DNA of 64,000 bases from Nemertoderma westbladi (GCA_032718475.1 JAUCBJ010000668.1:62001-126000); one strand, 5' to 3'. Counted from the first letter of the stretch, positions 36,901-51,900 are shown. Translations and numbers: made by a program. The notes: generated by a model not told the origin, from the letters alone.

Positions 36901-39900
36901 GTCAGTAACAACTCGAGACACACTGACAGTGACACCCACTAACCTATAACCAGTGTATCCGTAACAACTCGAGACACACTGACAGTGACCCCCACTAACC
37001 TATGACCAGTGTATGTCAGTTTACAACTCGAGACACACTGACAGTGACACCTACTAACCTATGACCGGTGTATGTCAGTAACAACTCGTGACACACTGAC
37101 AGTGACACCCACTAACCTATGACCAGTGTATGTCAGTAACAACTCGAGACACACTGACAGTGACCCCCACTAACCTATGACCAGTGTATGTCAGTTTACA
37201 ACTCGAGACACACTGACAGTGACCCCCACTAACCTATGACCAGTGTATGTCAGTAACAACTCGAGACACACTGACAGTGACATCCACTAACCTATGACCA
37301 GTGTATGTCAGTTTACAACTCGAGACACACTGACAGTGACCCCCACTAACCTATGACCGGTGTATGTCAGTAACAACTCGTGACACACTGACAGTGACAC
37401 CCACTAACCTATGACCAGTGTATGTCAGTAACAACTCGAGACACACTGACAGTGACCCCCACTAACCTATGACCAGTGTATGTCAGTTTACAACTCGAGA
37501 CACACTGACAGTGACCCCCACTAACCTATGACCGGTGTATGTCAGTAACAACTCGTGACACACTGACAGTGACACCCACTAACCTATGACCAGTGTATGT
37601 CAGTAACAACTCGAGACACACTGACAGTGACCCCCACTAACCTATGACCAGTGTATGTCAGTAACAACTCGAGACACACTGACAGTGACTACCACTAACC
37701 TATGACCAGTGTATGTCAGTAACAACTCGAGACACACTGACAGTGACACCCACTAACCTATGACCGGTGTATGTCAGTAACAACTCGAGACACACGGACT
37801 GTGGAGCCCAGACTTTCACTGTGCCATCCACAGAACAACTCGCTATGGTATTCCCATTGGGTGAGAAGGAAACGTCTTTCACTGCGTCGAAATGAGCGCA
37901 CCAATCAAATGTAACGAGCTGCATTTCTCCTTCAGTTGACAAGTCTATCACGGTAATGGAGCCTAGATCGACACAATTATAAGTATAAACCCAGTTATAT
38001 AAGATTAGAAAACAATTTACACAATAAAGTACGAAAAAATAACTAGAAAAGGGCCTAGCGGCCCATGGAGGAACCGCCTATGGTCAACCACGTCTATTAA
38101 AACAAAACTCGTAACTGTTTCTTCGCATGCTCTGGACAAGTTTCGTTTAAGTCTAGACGAAATTTATTACAGTACAGTATGTTCCATGGTTTTGGCCAAT
38201 AGGAGAACTCCCATACCTATCATAGACCGCTGACCAAACCATGGATCTTGACCCACATGGGGTGTAGAGACCACTGTATGTGATGTTCCTATCGAGTATG
38301 GGCATATGTTTCGTTTATGTCTAGTCGAGATTTATTGAGTGTATGAATGGTCCTTCGTTCAACCCTATCTGGCCCGGGCTATTATACAACGTAATTGGCC
38401 CGGGGGGGGGGGGGGGGGGGGGGTCAGTTTATAATTTTTTAGATCTTGGTTCAAAAATTACAATTTTGATGCTATGAGGGTTTTCGAGGTCGCTGACCAC
38501 GATGAAAACAGGTTATAATATTTCTGGTAATGAAACCCAATTTTGGGGCCATTCTGGTGCCTAAGAACGAAAAGTACAAGTAGCACAAAATTATAAACTG
38601 CTAAATTTTGCTATTTTGCTGTTGGATAGCCCATTCAATTTTAGGAAAAGTCACAAAATCTCGGTTCTCCCAACAAACTTGAATCAAAGATACAGATAAA
38701 TTACAAAAAAATTTCTAAAATGACGCGCCCCGGGCCAAATAGGGTTAAGGTGTTGGATGTTCTCCTATCGAATACATTATGGAGAAGTTTCGTTTTAGTC
38801 TAGAGTTGAAAAAGAGTTGAAATAAGATTTGGTACATAATTCGGGCCCGAATAAGGGCCTCATATGCCTATAAAATCTTATAGTCCCCTGGCCGCTGGCC
38901 CAACCGGGTCGTGGTCCACCCAGGGTGATATGTGCATAACGTGGGGGATGTTCCTAGCAGGTATGGACGAGTTTCGTTTAATTCTATTTCTAGAGTCAGG
39001 GCCGTTCTATAGTTGAGATTTATCTCAGTTTCGGCCAATCGGAGTCGTTCCATTCGTAGAAATTGCCCCTTGCCCCCTGCGTCTGAAAATATTTGTGAGT
39101 GACCTTACATTTGGCCTATCTGTAACTATGGTCAAAAAATTAGGAAAATCGCTAGAGCCGATTTAAATGGCTGGTGATCACCAACTCGTTGTCAACACGG
39201 TTTAATTTCTAGGATTTCTTACAGAAAGTAACCTGGAGGTTCCTAACTATTGAATTCAAACCGTATAATCGATGAGTTTATATGATTACATACAGTACAG
39301 TGTGAAGGGTTTTACCACGACGAGTGTTAGCGAGGATTGTAAAGGAGACGAGAACTGCAATCTTATTAAGCACTGTATTACGATATTTTTTAACCCACAA
39401 CTACAATTCGGGTGGGTAAAATAAAACTTTGAACAGCGTGAGTGATTTAGTCTTAGACAATGCGGACGGGACATTTGTTTTATGAGAACTGAATTAGAAA
39501 ATTAATGCAATAAACAGAATTTCAGGCGCTAATTTATATCAGCTTCAGGGTTGTACCTTTACCTTACAAAGTGTGGTAACTTTGAAATGTCCCACAGTCT
39601 ACACCTTGTGAATAATAGGGCCGCCAGTGTTGAGATCCATACACAAATAGTCCAGCCGACCAGCACCCCCAATTAGCGATTACACTACAGTAGAACAAAA
39701 TCGCCTCCGCTTTGCAGGACATTGCTTTCGCCGTGAGGACCAGCCAGTGCATAATCTTGTACTTTGGCAGCCTCATGGAGTGAATAAGCATGGTGGACAG
39801 CCCATGACTTTCTTGAGACGCATCTTAAAGGGCACTGGCCTTGAAGATGCGGATGATCTAGCAAATGTCATGGGTGATAGGGAGTTGTGGCGGTGGAATT

Positions 39901-42900
39901 TTGTCGACAAGCCGGCACAGCATTCTTAAAAATTCAGCTGCAATGCAGAATGCCGATCCTAGTAGTAGCGCCCGAGTTCTGCTCAAACCAAGTACTTTTC
40001 GACCTTTTAAAGGCATTTTTAAAAATTTCGTCACAATTTCAACCTCAAACTGCGCCGCCTGTTGAAGTTTGCTGCAGGTTGCAGCAAACGTCTTTATATA
40101 TATTTTAAATTGGCATTGAGATTTATTACATTACAAATAATATTTAACTAGAGGTAATTAGGATTCTATACAAAGTTAATATTATGGTATTTACGATTAA
40201 AATCCCCGATATATGCACACCCCGCCCCTCACTTACCGTTTCCGGAACAGCAAACGAGTTGATTGGAATTACTCGGGTGGAATTGAACTTTAGAAATAAT
40301 TCTATGCTGCGACCGTAACGGAGATGTTGATTTACCTCTCAACTGGGATAATATTGTGGACTGATCAGCCGTAACGCAAAACTGTAACTTCGGTTGATTC
40401 TTCTTAATGTTAATACTATCTAAGTTGAGCTGCAATGTAATGAAAATATGTAATAATATTTTGAACTTGAGCACTGATGTATATCTATGCTAACATTAAA
40501 TTATTGTCCAAAGACATTGAGCACTAATGTATCTATGCTTACTCTAATTGGCCAATGATTAGTGATTGAACAACTAGTGATTAGTGATTTTAAAAAAATC
40601 ATTTATTTATCATATGGCCATTTCGTGTATTAACAACACACGTCTTCAGTGATATGTGTTTAAAACGGTCCAGCAAAGTGTTAATCCTTTTAAAATAAAA
40701 AAATGTCCGCTTTGTTCTATCACCCTACAATAGGTTCCAATAATTCCACTAACAACACTATATGCTAATGATTTATGCTATATTTTAATAGGTTGTAATA
40801 GGTACATAGCTGCTACCCGGGGGTAGGGGTGGGAATTACTCATACCCCTTGTTCTGCTCCCAGTAATTCCACTGGTACTAATTTTATCGACCACATGGAA
40901 TTAAATGCTGAGTGGACTTTGGCGGGGCTCGATCCTCCAACCACAACCAATAGATTGCAGGACCGGCCACCCCGCCATATTCAGCTCAAATGTTCAACCA
41001 TATTTGACCATTTGACTAGTTTAGCCAAACAATAAATACAAATCACTACGTAGAATATATCAGGTTGCCAAGGTAACACTCACGCCATCCACACAGTCCT
41101 CCTTCACCAGGGTACCTCCCGGGTAACTCCTTCGGCCATAGTTGCCTGCTGCGTTGCCTGGCAACATCAACGCCTCGTCTTCGGCGGCGGAAAACTTTGC
41201 GATTAATTCTCCGGTAGAGCTGTCCCAGATCCGCACGGTGTTATCGGAACCGCAGCTGGCGAACTTTGCGTCGTCGTGAGAGAATGTGCAACACAATACC
41301 GTGTTGTCGTGGCAAATTCGTACGTCACCTAAAACAATCACGTATATAATATATACCAAACGTCACCTAAAACAAACGTATAACAAGCGTCACCGAAAAC
41401 AAACGTAGTAGAGTATATTACTTGCCATATTTGATATATAAATAAAATATATGAAAATTCCAATATATATTCAATATCCGATTCTTTCATTCACAGATTT
41501 GTTTACTAATTGCAACAATTATAATCTTTGGCAAAAACAATAATAAGTCGGTACTCTTATTGATTTGTTGTGTATAATTATTTAATAGTCAGCATACAAT
41601 TACTATAATAAGACAAATAGAAGTCTTCTAAAATGAACTTATTTTATTTGGGGCAGTTAAATAACTGCTGTACTGAATGATATACATTCCATATTAAGTA
41701 TTGGATATCTTTAGATGTTGCTACTGATTGAGAGCTGGCCGTGGAGGGTCTTTAGATGTTGGTACTGATGGAGAGCTGGCCGTGGAGGGTCTTTAGATGT
41801 TGGTACTGATGGAGAGCTGGCCGTGGAGGGTCTTTAGATAGATGTTGGTACTGATTGAGAGCTGGCCGTGGATGGTCTTTAGATGTTGGTACTGATGGAG
41901 AGCTGGCCGTGGAGGGTCTTTAGATGTTGACCCTTATTTCTCTTATTTGAATGTGGATACTGAACGATTGGATATTATTAAAATAAATGTTTATTAAACA
42001 TTGGCGGGAAATTCAAACTTCAGCTGCTATAAAAATCGTATTGAATTACAGAATTAGGGTGCATGGCGTTCACACACGTTCCTCAGGCTGTCAGGCGGTC
42101 AGCTGTCAGGCAGTCCGGCGTTCTACTGTTCTATACATTTATAAAACGCCAAGGTCTGAAGCTCTGAAGGTACAGTTCTAAAAAAGAGTTCGGACTGCGG
42201 TAGGCGATGTGTCGGCAGCCCTGTGCCCTGTATGCTGTAGCTGCAAATCTGGAGAGCTGAACAATAACCTTACTGCTTACTGGCGTAGTACTGTAGGCCA
42301 GTAGGCCTACTGTTACCGGTACTGTAATTATGCAGTAGTGATTTCCGAGAAATTATATTGTTTCAATTTATTTTTAAACACATTGATAGATCGTGATGGG
42401 CATTCCATTAGCATTAGGCAGTTAGACGAGGCCGATGCCTACCTTTTCGGGAATAGTATTCCAAATTCAAATCGTATCTACACTGTCAGACTGTATTACG
42501 AAAATGTGTTTCCAGTTGTTTCCGTTTTTAGCATATTATACTGTATGTACTGTAGATGTACCGGTGTAACAGAACATTTTCACTCCCCATGCAGCCATGC
42601 AAATGATAGTAATATTGCTGTATTGATAGTACTGCAGTACTGGTACTATTTGATCCATGTTTTTATTATGGTTATTAAATTGTGCCATTTTATTGTTAAT
42701 TTTAATGGCATAATTGATAATGGTAGTGCGTGCGTAGTGCCTATCGGCTATCGGTACTTGAGCAGCATTAAACCAAATGTCAATCTGTCAATATCAGCCA
42801 GCTAACGTCTGAACGTAGCTAGTAGTCAGTAGTAGTAGTCCTGTAGTCCTTGTTGTTGTTTCGTACCTAATTTATGATGTTGATACTCCACGCCCGGCTG

Positions 42901-45900
42901 CAATCATGTCGACTGCTAATAAAGACACAACGACCAACTCAGAATCCACTGACGAAACTAACAATGCGAACGCTAAAGATTTCAGCTCAGCTGCAAACCG
43001 CAGACACCGACAACGAGATACAGAAGATGGTGTGGCACTCGAGACGCAAGGAGCGGTTAATTAAACCGGACACGGAGTCCACCGCACTCATCCGTCCAAC
43101 GGATTACCAATGGGACGAGTTCCCGAGAGATAAACACGGAATCCCGTTGGACACGCCACGTTACCGCCACTACAAACGCGTCAAATACACCGAGATACTC
43201 ACGTCCCGTTACCATGACTACACGGGCCCGCGACCAATGGACATCCTGCGTCTATGCGCGGTCGCTTCCGGGGTCCTATTGGTCGTCTGCATCGGAGTCT
43301 CCGCGTGGCGTTACGAGGACGCCAAACGAAAGTTCGACGCTAGTATCGCTGCTAACTGTTGCCACGACGACCAGGAATACAAACGAGAATTCATTAAGTT
43401 TTACAACGCGAATAAAGGCGACCCTAACGAGGTCCACCTCATCACTTACGGAATCCTCGCCTACCATTGGTCAGTTAAACTATTTAGCTATGGATTTGAG
43501 GCTATAAAACGCGGGACATTTACGGAACGATTCGATCCATCCCGATGGGATCCCTGGAACTTCTCCCGGCCGTCGCCGCACCCGGAACTCCGACCAGGCA
43601 GCTCGTGGTCTCGCCTCCTGCGTCACCTGTTAGTCCCTCGTCTCCTCCGCTCTAACCACACAATCTTCCTCCTCGTCGTCTCTCTCCTCTTCCATGAGGT
43701 TATGCAACAAGCACCGCCGGTGTTGGATAAGTTCCAGGCCCTCCAGGTGTACCTGTCTGCGACGGTTGTGGCGCAGTGTGGGGGGGAGTGTTTCCGCTAC
43801 ATCCGTCGGACCTTTCCGCCGCGTTTAGGTGTCTGCGGCCCCGCTCCGGGGATGCTCGCTCTCGTCGCCACCGTTGCCTTCCTCCGACCGGACGTCCAGC
43901 TCTGGATCCCCGCCTTCAACCGGAACTACCTGAGTTACACTCCGGTTCCAGCCACCGACCGCCCCTTGTGGCGCTACTTCGACGCCACCGAGTGGCGGTG
44001 GTACCCGACCGCCGGGACCGCATTGAAGGCCGCCGTTGCCACGGAGACCGCGTTGTGTCTCCTAGCAACCACAGGACGTCCCATACACAATCTCTTCTAC
44101 ATAAAGTCCGCTATCCGCAGTCTGCACTCCAGTCACGCCTCCAGACTAACCGCTCTCCTATTCGGGGTCTTCTACGTGGTATTCTTCAGTGACTTTTGTG
44201 CTAATCAACAGGTTACCATAGTAACGCAGTACGATAAACTTAGAGACAGTTTCTCGAACTATAGAACTAAACCGAGTCTATTTAATTCCCATTAGCTTGC
44301 AATTTGTCTTTATCGCAGTTTTACTATAATTTTTAGTTAATGAATTATCGAAGCAAAATGTATACGCAAGATAAAGATTTCCGCTAAGATTATCGACTAA
44401 TTCCTAGCGCCTTTTTTTAACCAGTTACCCGATATGGGTTGGCCATTGAGATAATAGATTATTATAAAATTATCCATAGCATCAAATATGAAAAATAGCA
44501 TTACCAAATTATTCAATTATTATATATTTATATATATATTTAAACATTGAATATTAAATGCAGTTTCATGATTTTATCTTGTGGAATTATTGTTGCTAAT
44601 GATGCTACTATGACCACGACTAACAGCTGTGTGGAGCCGAGCTAGGGTGCCGTGGATCCTTTTATGCTCTAAACGTGTTATTATGAAACTTATGTATCAG
44701 AGTCAATAAATAACGTTTATTCGGTCCAGCTCAAATTATTTAGAAATTACCCTTCGTGATGTTGTATTTGGTTGGTCTGGGACTTTGCGATGCAAAAGAT
44801 ATAACCCTGCGAGGATTGGAGATTGTGCAGCAATGTACCAAGGTCTACCTGGAAGCCTACACATCTATATTGAACTGTGACGTCACAGAATTAGAAAGAG
44901 TCTATAAGAAGAGTATTACCTTAGCAGGTAAAACTGAACGCCCTAAAAATTCCAATTAAATAATTAACCAAATAGGGTCAATTGGTATCATATTTAATGT
45001 GACAAAAATAGACAAAATCGTCAAATCTATACAATCTACCTAATGACCAAATGTCACTAACTGAAGATTTTAACAAAGTGTGGGATAGAATTCAAGGTAA
45101 AAACAACAACAATAACCCTACATTTTTATATTTTTTTCACATGTAAAATATCTAATTATCAACAATTTACGTTCACAGATCGGGAGTTTGTTGAGCAAGG
45201 TAGCGACTCCATGCTCCGAGAGGCTACCACCGAGGACGTTGCGCTGCTAGTGGTAGGAGACCCACTGGGTGCCACAACACACACTGACCTTCTACTCCGA
45301 GCCAGGGAGCTCAAGGTCCCATACACACTGGTACACAATACCAGTATACTGACCGCGGTTGGTTGCTGTGGGTTACAGCTGTACCGGTACGGCGAGACAG
45401 TTTCGCTACCTCTCTGGACTGACCAATGGAAGCCGACCAGTTTCCACGACCGACTTGTAGCCAATCACACGCGAGGACTGCACACACTCTGTCTGCTCGA
45501 CATTAAAGTTAAGGAGCAGAGTGTAGAGAACCTAATTAAGGGTCGAAAAATATACGAGCCTCCAAGATATATGACCTCACAACAGGCTGCAAGACAGATT
45601 CTAGAATCGGCAGTAGAGAGGGGGGATGACGTCATTACACCTAAGTAAGTCCTGTTGTACGACATCATCATATATTGGTCTCGCAAATAGAAAGAAGAGT
45701 TATATTTGATTAACTTTTGGTCGATTTGTAAAACAATAGATAGAATATAATTTAACTTTTACGATTAAATAAATTCCCATAATATTTTTACATTATTCCT
45801 TTCTCGTTTCAGCACTCTCGCCATTGGTCTCGCACGGGTCGGTCTACCTGATCAGAAGATCGTGTTCGGTAATCTAACTCAACTATCAGACTACGATATG

Positions 45901-48900
45901 GGAAAACCTTTACACTGTTTGGTTATTCCAGCACCAGAACTTCACGATTTAGAACTACAATATATTGAAGAATATAGAATAAGTAAATTAGGTTAATAAA
46001 AAGATTTACATCCCAGAATTTATTGTAATTTTTCAATTAACACTTTCAGACATTGATTAATTTAATGGTTAAATACATGAAAGTTAGTTAAGTACATACT
46101 CAATAAGTTAAAGATTTACTTTCAGTTTAGATAGAGGTGTGATGTGACATTGTAATGAGTTTCAATGTATATTGAAGGCAATATTATTCCAGGGTCGGAA
46201 ATTGGAATAATTTGAGGCAAATATAATTATTTCTACGTAAAATCAGACAGTTTATATGAAATCGATTCAATTTTAAACTTCACTTTGATTTCTGAGTAGA
46301 TTGAAGTCGTTCATACAAAGGGTTCATCAATCAATATATTTCTGTAAGTTGTTGATTTGTTTTTGAACCACTGCGATCGACTGAGACCACTGTGTAATAC
46401 GCGGGAGGTGCGACGGATACCTTACTCACTGACTCGCACCTTCTCTGCCTTCTCGCCGACTCTTCTCGGTTTCTTTTGAAGTACATCAGGAAGAGGACGA
46501 CAGGCACGGCACCGAACGCAATGAGGAGACAACTAACCACCATGATGACAACCAATCGCAACTTCTGCGACGAGACATTATTCGCCTCAACTATAGCGAA
46601 ACGAATAACCACACTGTCGACTTTTTTATTTCCTAACGTTTTCCCATTGTTATCCGCGTGGCTACCCGGCCTGACTTCCGCAACGTAAACCCCGTAATCT
46701 TGCTCCGAACTCACCGTTATTCTGCTCGACTCCCTGACGACTGTGCGGTTCCCACGAGGCCCCTCGATCGAGTAAACCATGTCGTAATCTTTCACAGTGC
46801 GAGTGAACCCGGGCCGAGTCACGGCTTGCCATTCTAGATTCAGCACCTCGCCGAACTGCACCGCTAAAGTGACACCGGAGAACACGACAACGGACCCGTT
46901 GCCACGGGAGACAACCAACTTGAAGACCTGAACGAACAGCTTTTTGACGTTGGTGTACTCTTCACCAACGCGTTCAGTACAGATTAACATCTGACTGAAG
47001 TACAACTTGGTAGTGAGATGTTTATCAGTAGTAATCTGTTCTCCTAACTCGTTGATCCAAATAAGTTCACTCTCACGTCGCCTTTCATCCAAGTCGCATG
47101 TATCCAAATCGCTCACGAAACCGGGTTTACGCAGGAATACTAGAATCTTTCCGACTTCCAATTTCGTCACATTCGCTTTGTGGTACAGATCCACGGAGCA
47201 AGAATCCCGCGAGTGGACACAGGAGAATTCAACACCTCTGTAGTGAGATTCATTGGTAATAACCTCGGTCACGTATCGAACACCTGATTGGTCGTTATCT
47301 GGCAGTTTTGTCCAATTAGCAATTGGCACGCCTTCCAGATAGCCATGGACTGTTTGCCCCGTATCCTGTGTCTCATGTTCGAGGTTTAGCAGTCCGCATT
47401 CGAGTTTCACCGTCTGATTAGTAGTAAAGTGGCAAAACTTAGAGGAACTTTCTCCATCCACGCTACAACTGCATTGTAATGCACTGCCGTTAGCCCTCAC
47501 TACACCCACAAACAGGGCCACCAAAATATCAATTAGTGCTATCACTTTCATAATAGGCTCGACATGAATTTGTCTTGGCCTTTGTATTTTTATAGTTCCT
47601 TAAATTGAATTACAAGTCGACATTCTAGAACCTACAATATTGGAGTAGCTGTAGCAACAATTCATAGCGTCAATAAATAATCTACTAACTGTTGGGTTTA
47701 GGTAGAATAATTCTTCCTGATTCTGCGTCACATATCTTTATAGAATAATCATCACCACCAGATATAAATAGAGATCCGTTATGAGAGAACCTGGCGCAGT
47801 GAACTGGTCCATCGTGGTGCTTGGTTGATAGCTGTAGGGGTTGCGATGGGTCTCTGAAATAATTAATTTAGTCATTAATGAAGTATTGAAAAGTAAGTTT
47901 GTAAGTAAGTTGTAGTTTACACGACGGGCAATCTTATTCAAAACCTAATAAAAATATTTAATTGAATTTGAAAGCAAACCAAACAGCATTTACATAAATG
48001 TGTGTGTTTTAGCAAGGACTTAATTTATAATAATTATTCATAACATTGCACTTAATTCCACTGTAGTTTTTTTAAGGGCTGATTTTTCTCGTTTTCGTTG
48101 ATTTTAATACTGAATGTATTCAATTTTTTCTTCGGGCATATGCTACGTTGGCCTTCATATTTTCGGTAATTAGTGATTTTTTTCAATTGTGGCATTAGTG
48201 TATTTAATGGTAGCTACTACTTAAAAAAACACACAAATGCGTTGATAGTAAATAACATAACAAATAAATATTATTTGGTGCTGCTTCACGTGTAGATTGA
48301 CAATCCACTAAAGTGAAAGTTTCTCTGTGGAATATAGAGGGTTACCAAACTATCACAACTCACATTCCCGAGAATGAACTCCTGGATAACTCCGATGTAC
48401 TTCTTTTTACAGAAACTTTATGTTGCAACATGAATGCAGCCTCAAATAAAAGTCATTATTCGTTTATAGAACCAGCAGTAAAACCACGCCGCGGCCGACC
48501 GCATGGAGGACTAATGATATTATGTAAACCTGAACTGAATCCGTCTTTTGTGAAATCTAAAGAATCGTATGTAGTAATTAAAACACTGATTTACTATTTC
48601 TTGGTATTTTACTTTACTCCAAACTCTCCAGTCGAAGAGATTCTATTGACAGTAAATGAGGCGAGGCATTATCATATACATACCCAGTGCTATCGATTGT
48701 TATTGGAGGCGATTTCAATTGTCGGCTTGATGCTGTGTGCATTATGACGGAAAGGAAATAGAGATCTGCAATAAATATGAGTATCTTGGGATTGTTATGC
48801 AACAGTCACTGTCGTTTTCAAAGCACATCGATCAGAAGAAGAGGAAAGCTTTCTCTGCAATAGGATGTCTAAGACACTTGCCACTTATTTCCATCGAAAC

Positions 48901-51900
48901 TGGGATGAAGATAACCACTCCGAAAATAGACCCAATGTTCTGCTACGCTTTTCAAGAAATAGTCCCCTTTTTCACTCTGACGAACCTCAAACAACTGGAT
49001 AAAGTGAAATTCACCTTCCTAAAACGTCAACTTGGTTTATCAAAATACTCCTCGTCCACCTTAGCTATGAAGATAGTTGGTTGTAAATCATACGTAGAAA
49101 ACCTAAATTTGAAATATCCGTGAATTTTTGATCAAACGGTGTTAGAACAATATAGGTTAAATAGACGACAGAGGAGGAATCGTTTAGCGACAACAACTTC
49201 TTAGAAGGACCGGCATTTACCTCGCAGGGTTGGAGCGCCCCGGGCCAAAGGAACCGGCATAGTATTATGAGGGCCACCGCCCATGGCTTCCACTGGAAAC
49301 TATGTAGTGACATAACGCCATTTCACGAACTGGGCCCAACCTGTTAGGTAAATACTGTGGAGGCAGTGCGAGTGAGAGATATCACTTATTTAGCTGTGGG
49401 TCCTGTCCAGCTCTCTCGGCTCTGGGAAACTCTTAAGTGAATGAATACAGACCCCCCCCCCCCCCCCCCTCCCCTCTTTTTAACATTTTAGAACCTATTT
49501 TATATTTTAAATTTAAAATTAACTTATACAATCCTAATATTTTAAATACTCTGATTTTAATTTAAATTTAACTATACTCTGATAAATGTCATTTTAATGT
49601 AATAAAGATTAAATTTACCCCGTACGGGGGTGTATATTTCTAAAAAAAAAACATAATAATATACACAAATAACATAACAAATAAATATTATATTGTAGAA
49701 TATTCTTCTTGCTTTTAGAGGTAAATAAATTGAAAATTCAATTTATAATTCAGTAAATTAATTATTTTTTTAACAATTTAATTAACAATTTGTCTGGAAT
49801 TGTGAACATGCCACACAGCTGTACATATTAATAGTACACAAAAAAACACACCAATAATTCACGTTTGGGGGGCTTACTGCTTTAAATTAAATTAATTTTT
49901 TAAACCCTCTATAGCTGGTGTTTGCGGTCATTTTGCGCCATAATCCCCCCCCCCCCCCCCCACCCCCCGCGATTGGCTGTAACACAAAACAGCGGTAGCC
50001 GTATGCTAAGCTTGTTTTACTTCGTAGTTCGCCCCTAAAACACCTAGCCATTTATGACTGTTACCTAGCAACCTAAACACGGGGGAAATTTAAAACGTTT
50101 ACGACGTTACCAATTAGGCAAACTACAGTACCGGTACTGGTTATGCCTGACTGAGACTGACCAGACAGCCAACTATCCGACCAACGCTGAGTTGTGCAAA
50201 CACCCCGAATAATTAGCAACAATAAAATCATTAGTAGATTACAATGAATCACCACCGCAGGTTGGAGGTGTGCGGCACGCGGCCTCCGTACCGGGACGGA
50301 CGCCGTGAACGCGCCGTCAAGGTGTTTACCGTCGCCGACGAATCTCTCTACCTACTGGTCCATCGTGTCCCTACAGTAGCGCCTATAGAGGACCTCCTAA
50401 AACTCTTTGGTAAATTTGGCAACATCTCGCACCACGAACGGAGAGAACAAGAGTTATCCACCACAGACAACGAGTTCACACAGACGTTCCTTATAAAGTT
50501 CTCGAGTTTACTCGGAGCTGGGTTCGCTCGGCGACGACTCGACGACTTTAACTTCTTCGGTGGATTCATCCACGTCACTTACGCCCCGGAACTGGAGTCT
50601 CTTGCAGAAACGCGCGATAAATTCTTAACTCGTTCTCGTCGGGTTGTCCATCACATAGAGCGGCTCCGTCGGGAAAAGGCGGGAAATTTGAATAGCGGAG
50701 TTCGAGGGAAGAAAATAACTGGAGAAGGTGGTCGGTTAATCTCGAGAAAACGCGATAAAAATTCATCGGTATTGAACAAAAATGTTCCTTTGCAACGTCC
50801 GACAAATACGTCCGACTCTACGACCGATTCTAATGCACTGGAAATAGCGGAAACATCCGAAGTATATTCCCGCAAGGAAACATCCTCTCCAAGGACTCCC
50901 ATTCCGCCAATACTTGATGTTGCACTTAATCCTCGAAACAATGTAAACCCTCCGGCTATTGGTCACGCTGTCGACCAATCAAAGTACTCCGCCTACCACG
51001 GCGGTGATAGACTATTGACAAGTAAAATCCAACCTAAAGCTTTTACGCTTACCGAAAACAATTCGGTTACTATTGTTACTGGAAAGGTTAAGAGACCTAA
51101 TAAAGTACAAAAGAGTAATCGGGGTGGACACAATAGGGGGTGTTGGAGCTGGAGGAAACGGGAGGTTTCGGATCACAAGATAGATCCCAACCAGACAGTA
51201 GGAAAGTCGGACAAAGTGTCAGACCCCAATCGGTCTATCGGAAAGTCACACAAAGTGTCAGACCCGCGTCTATTCCTACCACGTATTTTATCTCTCAGCA
51301 GCAGGAAACACCCATAGAAATAGTCACTTATTTTATGTGAATATCGAAACATTACAGTTACACGGCAGTTTGAATGGGTTAGAGGTTATGTGATATTTAT
51401 TTGTTATTACAGTTTAGCTTATAAAAAATAGTGGAGCGAGCCACGAAAGTAAGCGAGCTTATTATATGGCTACCACTATCTCAACCTGGGTGTCGTGTCT
51501 ATCGGTCGGTTTGTCTGTATGTCTAATCTTTGAAATGTTCTCCTCAGGAACACTCCATTTCCTTAAAGTAGTAGGGTTCTATGAAAAAAAATTCAGATAT
51601 CGAAAGATTCCGTACAGACAGACTTCTACAGGTCGTCTGTCGGCAGCAATGGGGGTTACATGTCTAAATATTAAATATCCTCCCTTTTCTTTACTTTTAA
51701 TCCGTTCAAGCAGAATGCGTCACGATATATATGTACTACCTAATGAAGTTGATAATACATTTCATACCTCATGGTGTGAAGTAGCACTTTTATTACGTAT
51801 TACAGTCGGGTAGGTTGCTCTCGTCTATATTAATATGTGAGTGACCCCAAAAAACTTATGATTTATAAAACGAGTTATACTGTAACATAAGGTGTCCGAT

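Noticed and set aside
42338-42805. 155-codon frame upstream of the PARL-like gene
   Set aside because: The composition matches AT-rich spacer, there is no recognisable domain, and it is not continuous with the next frame.
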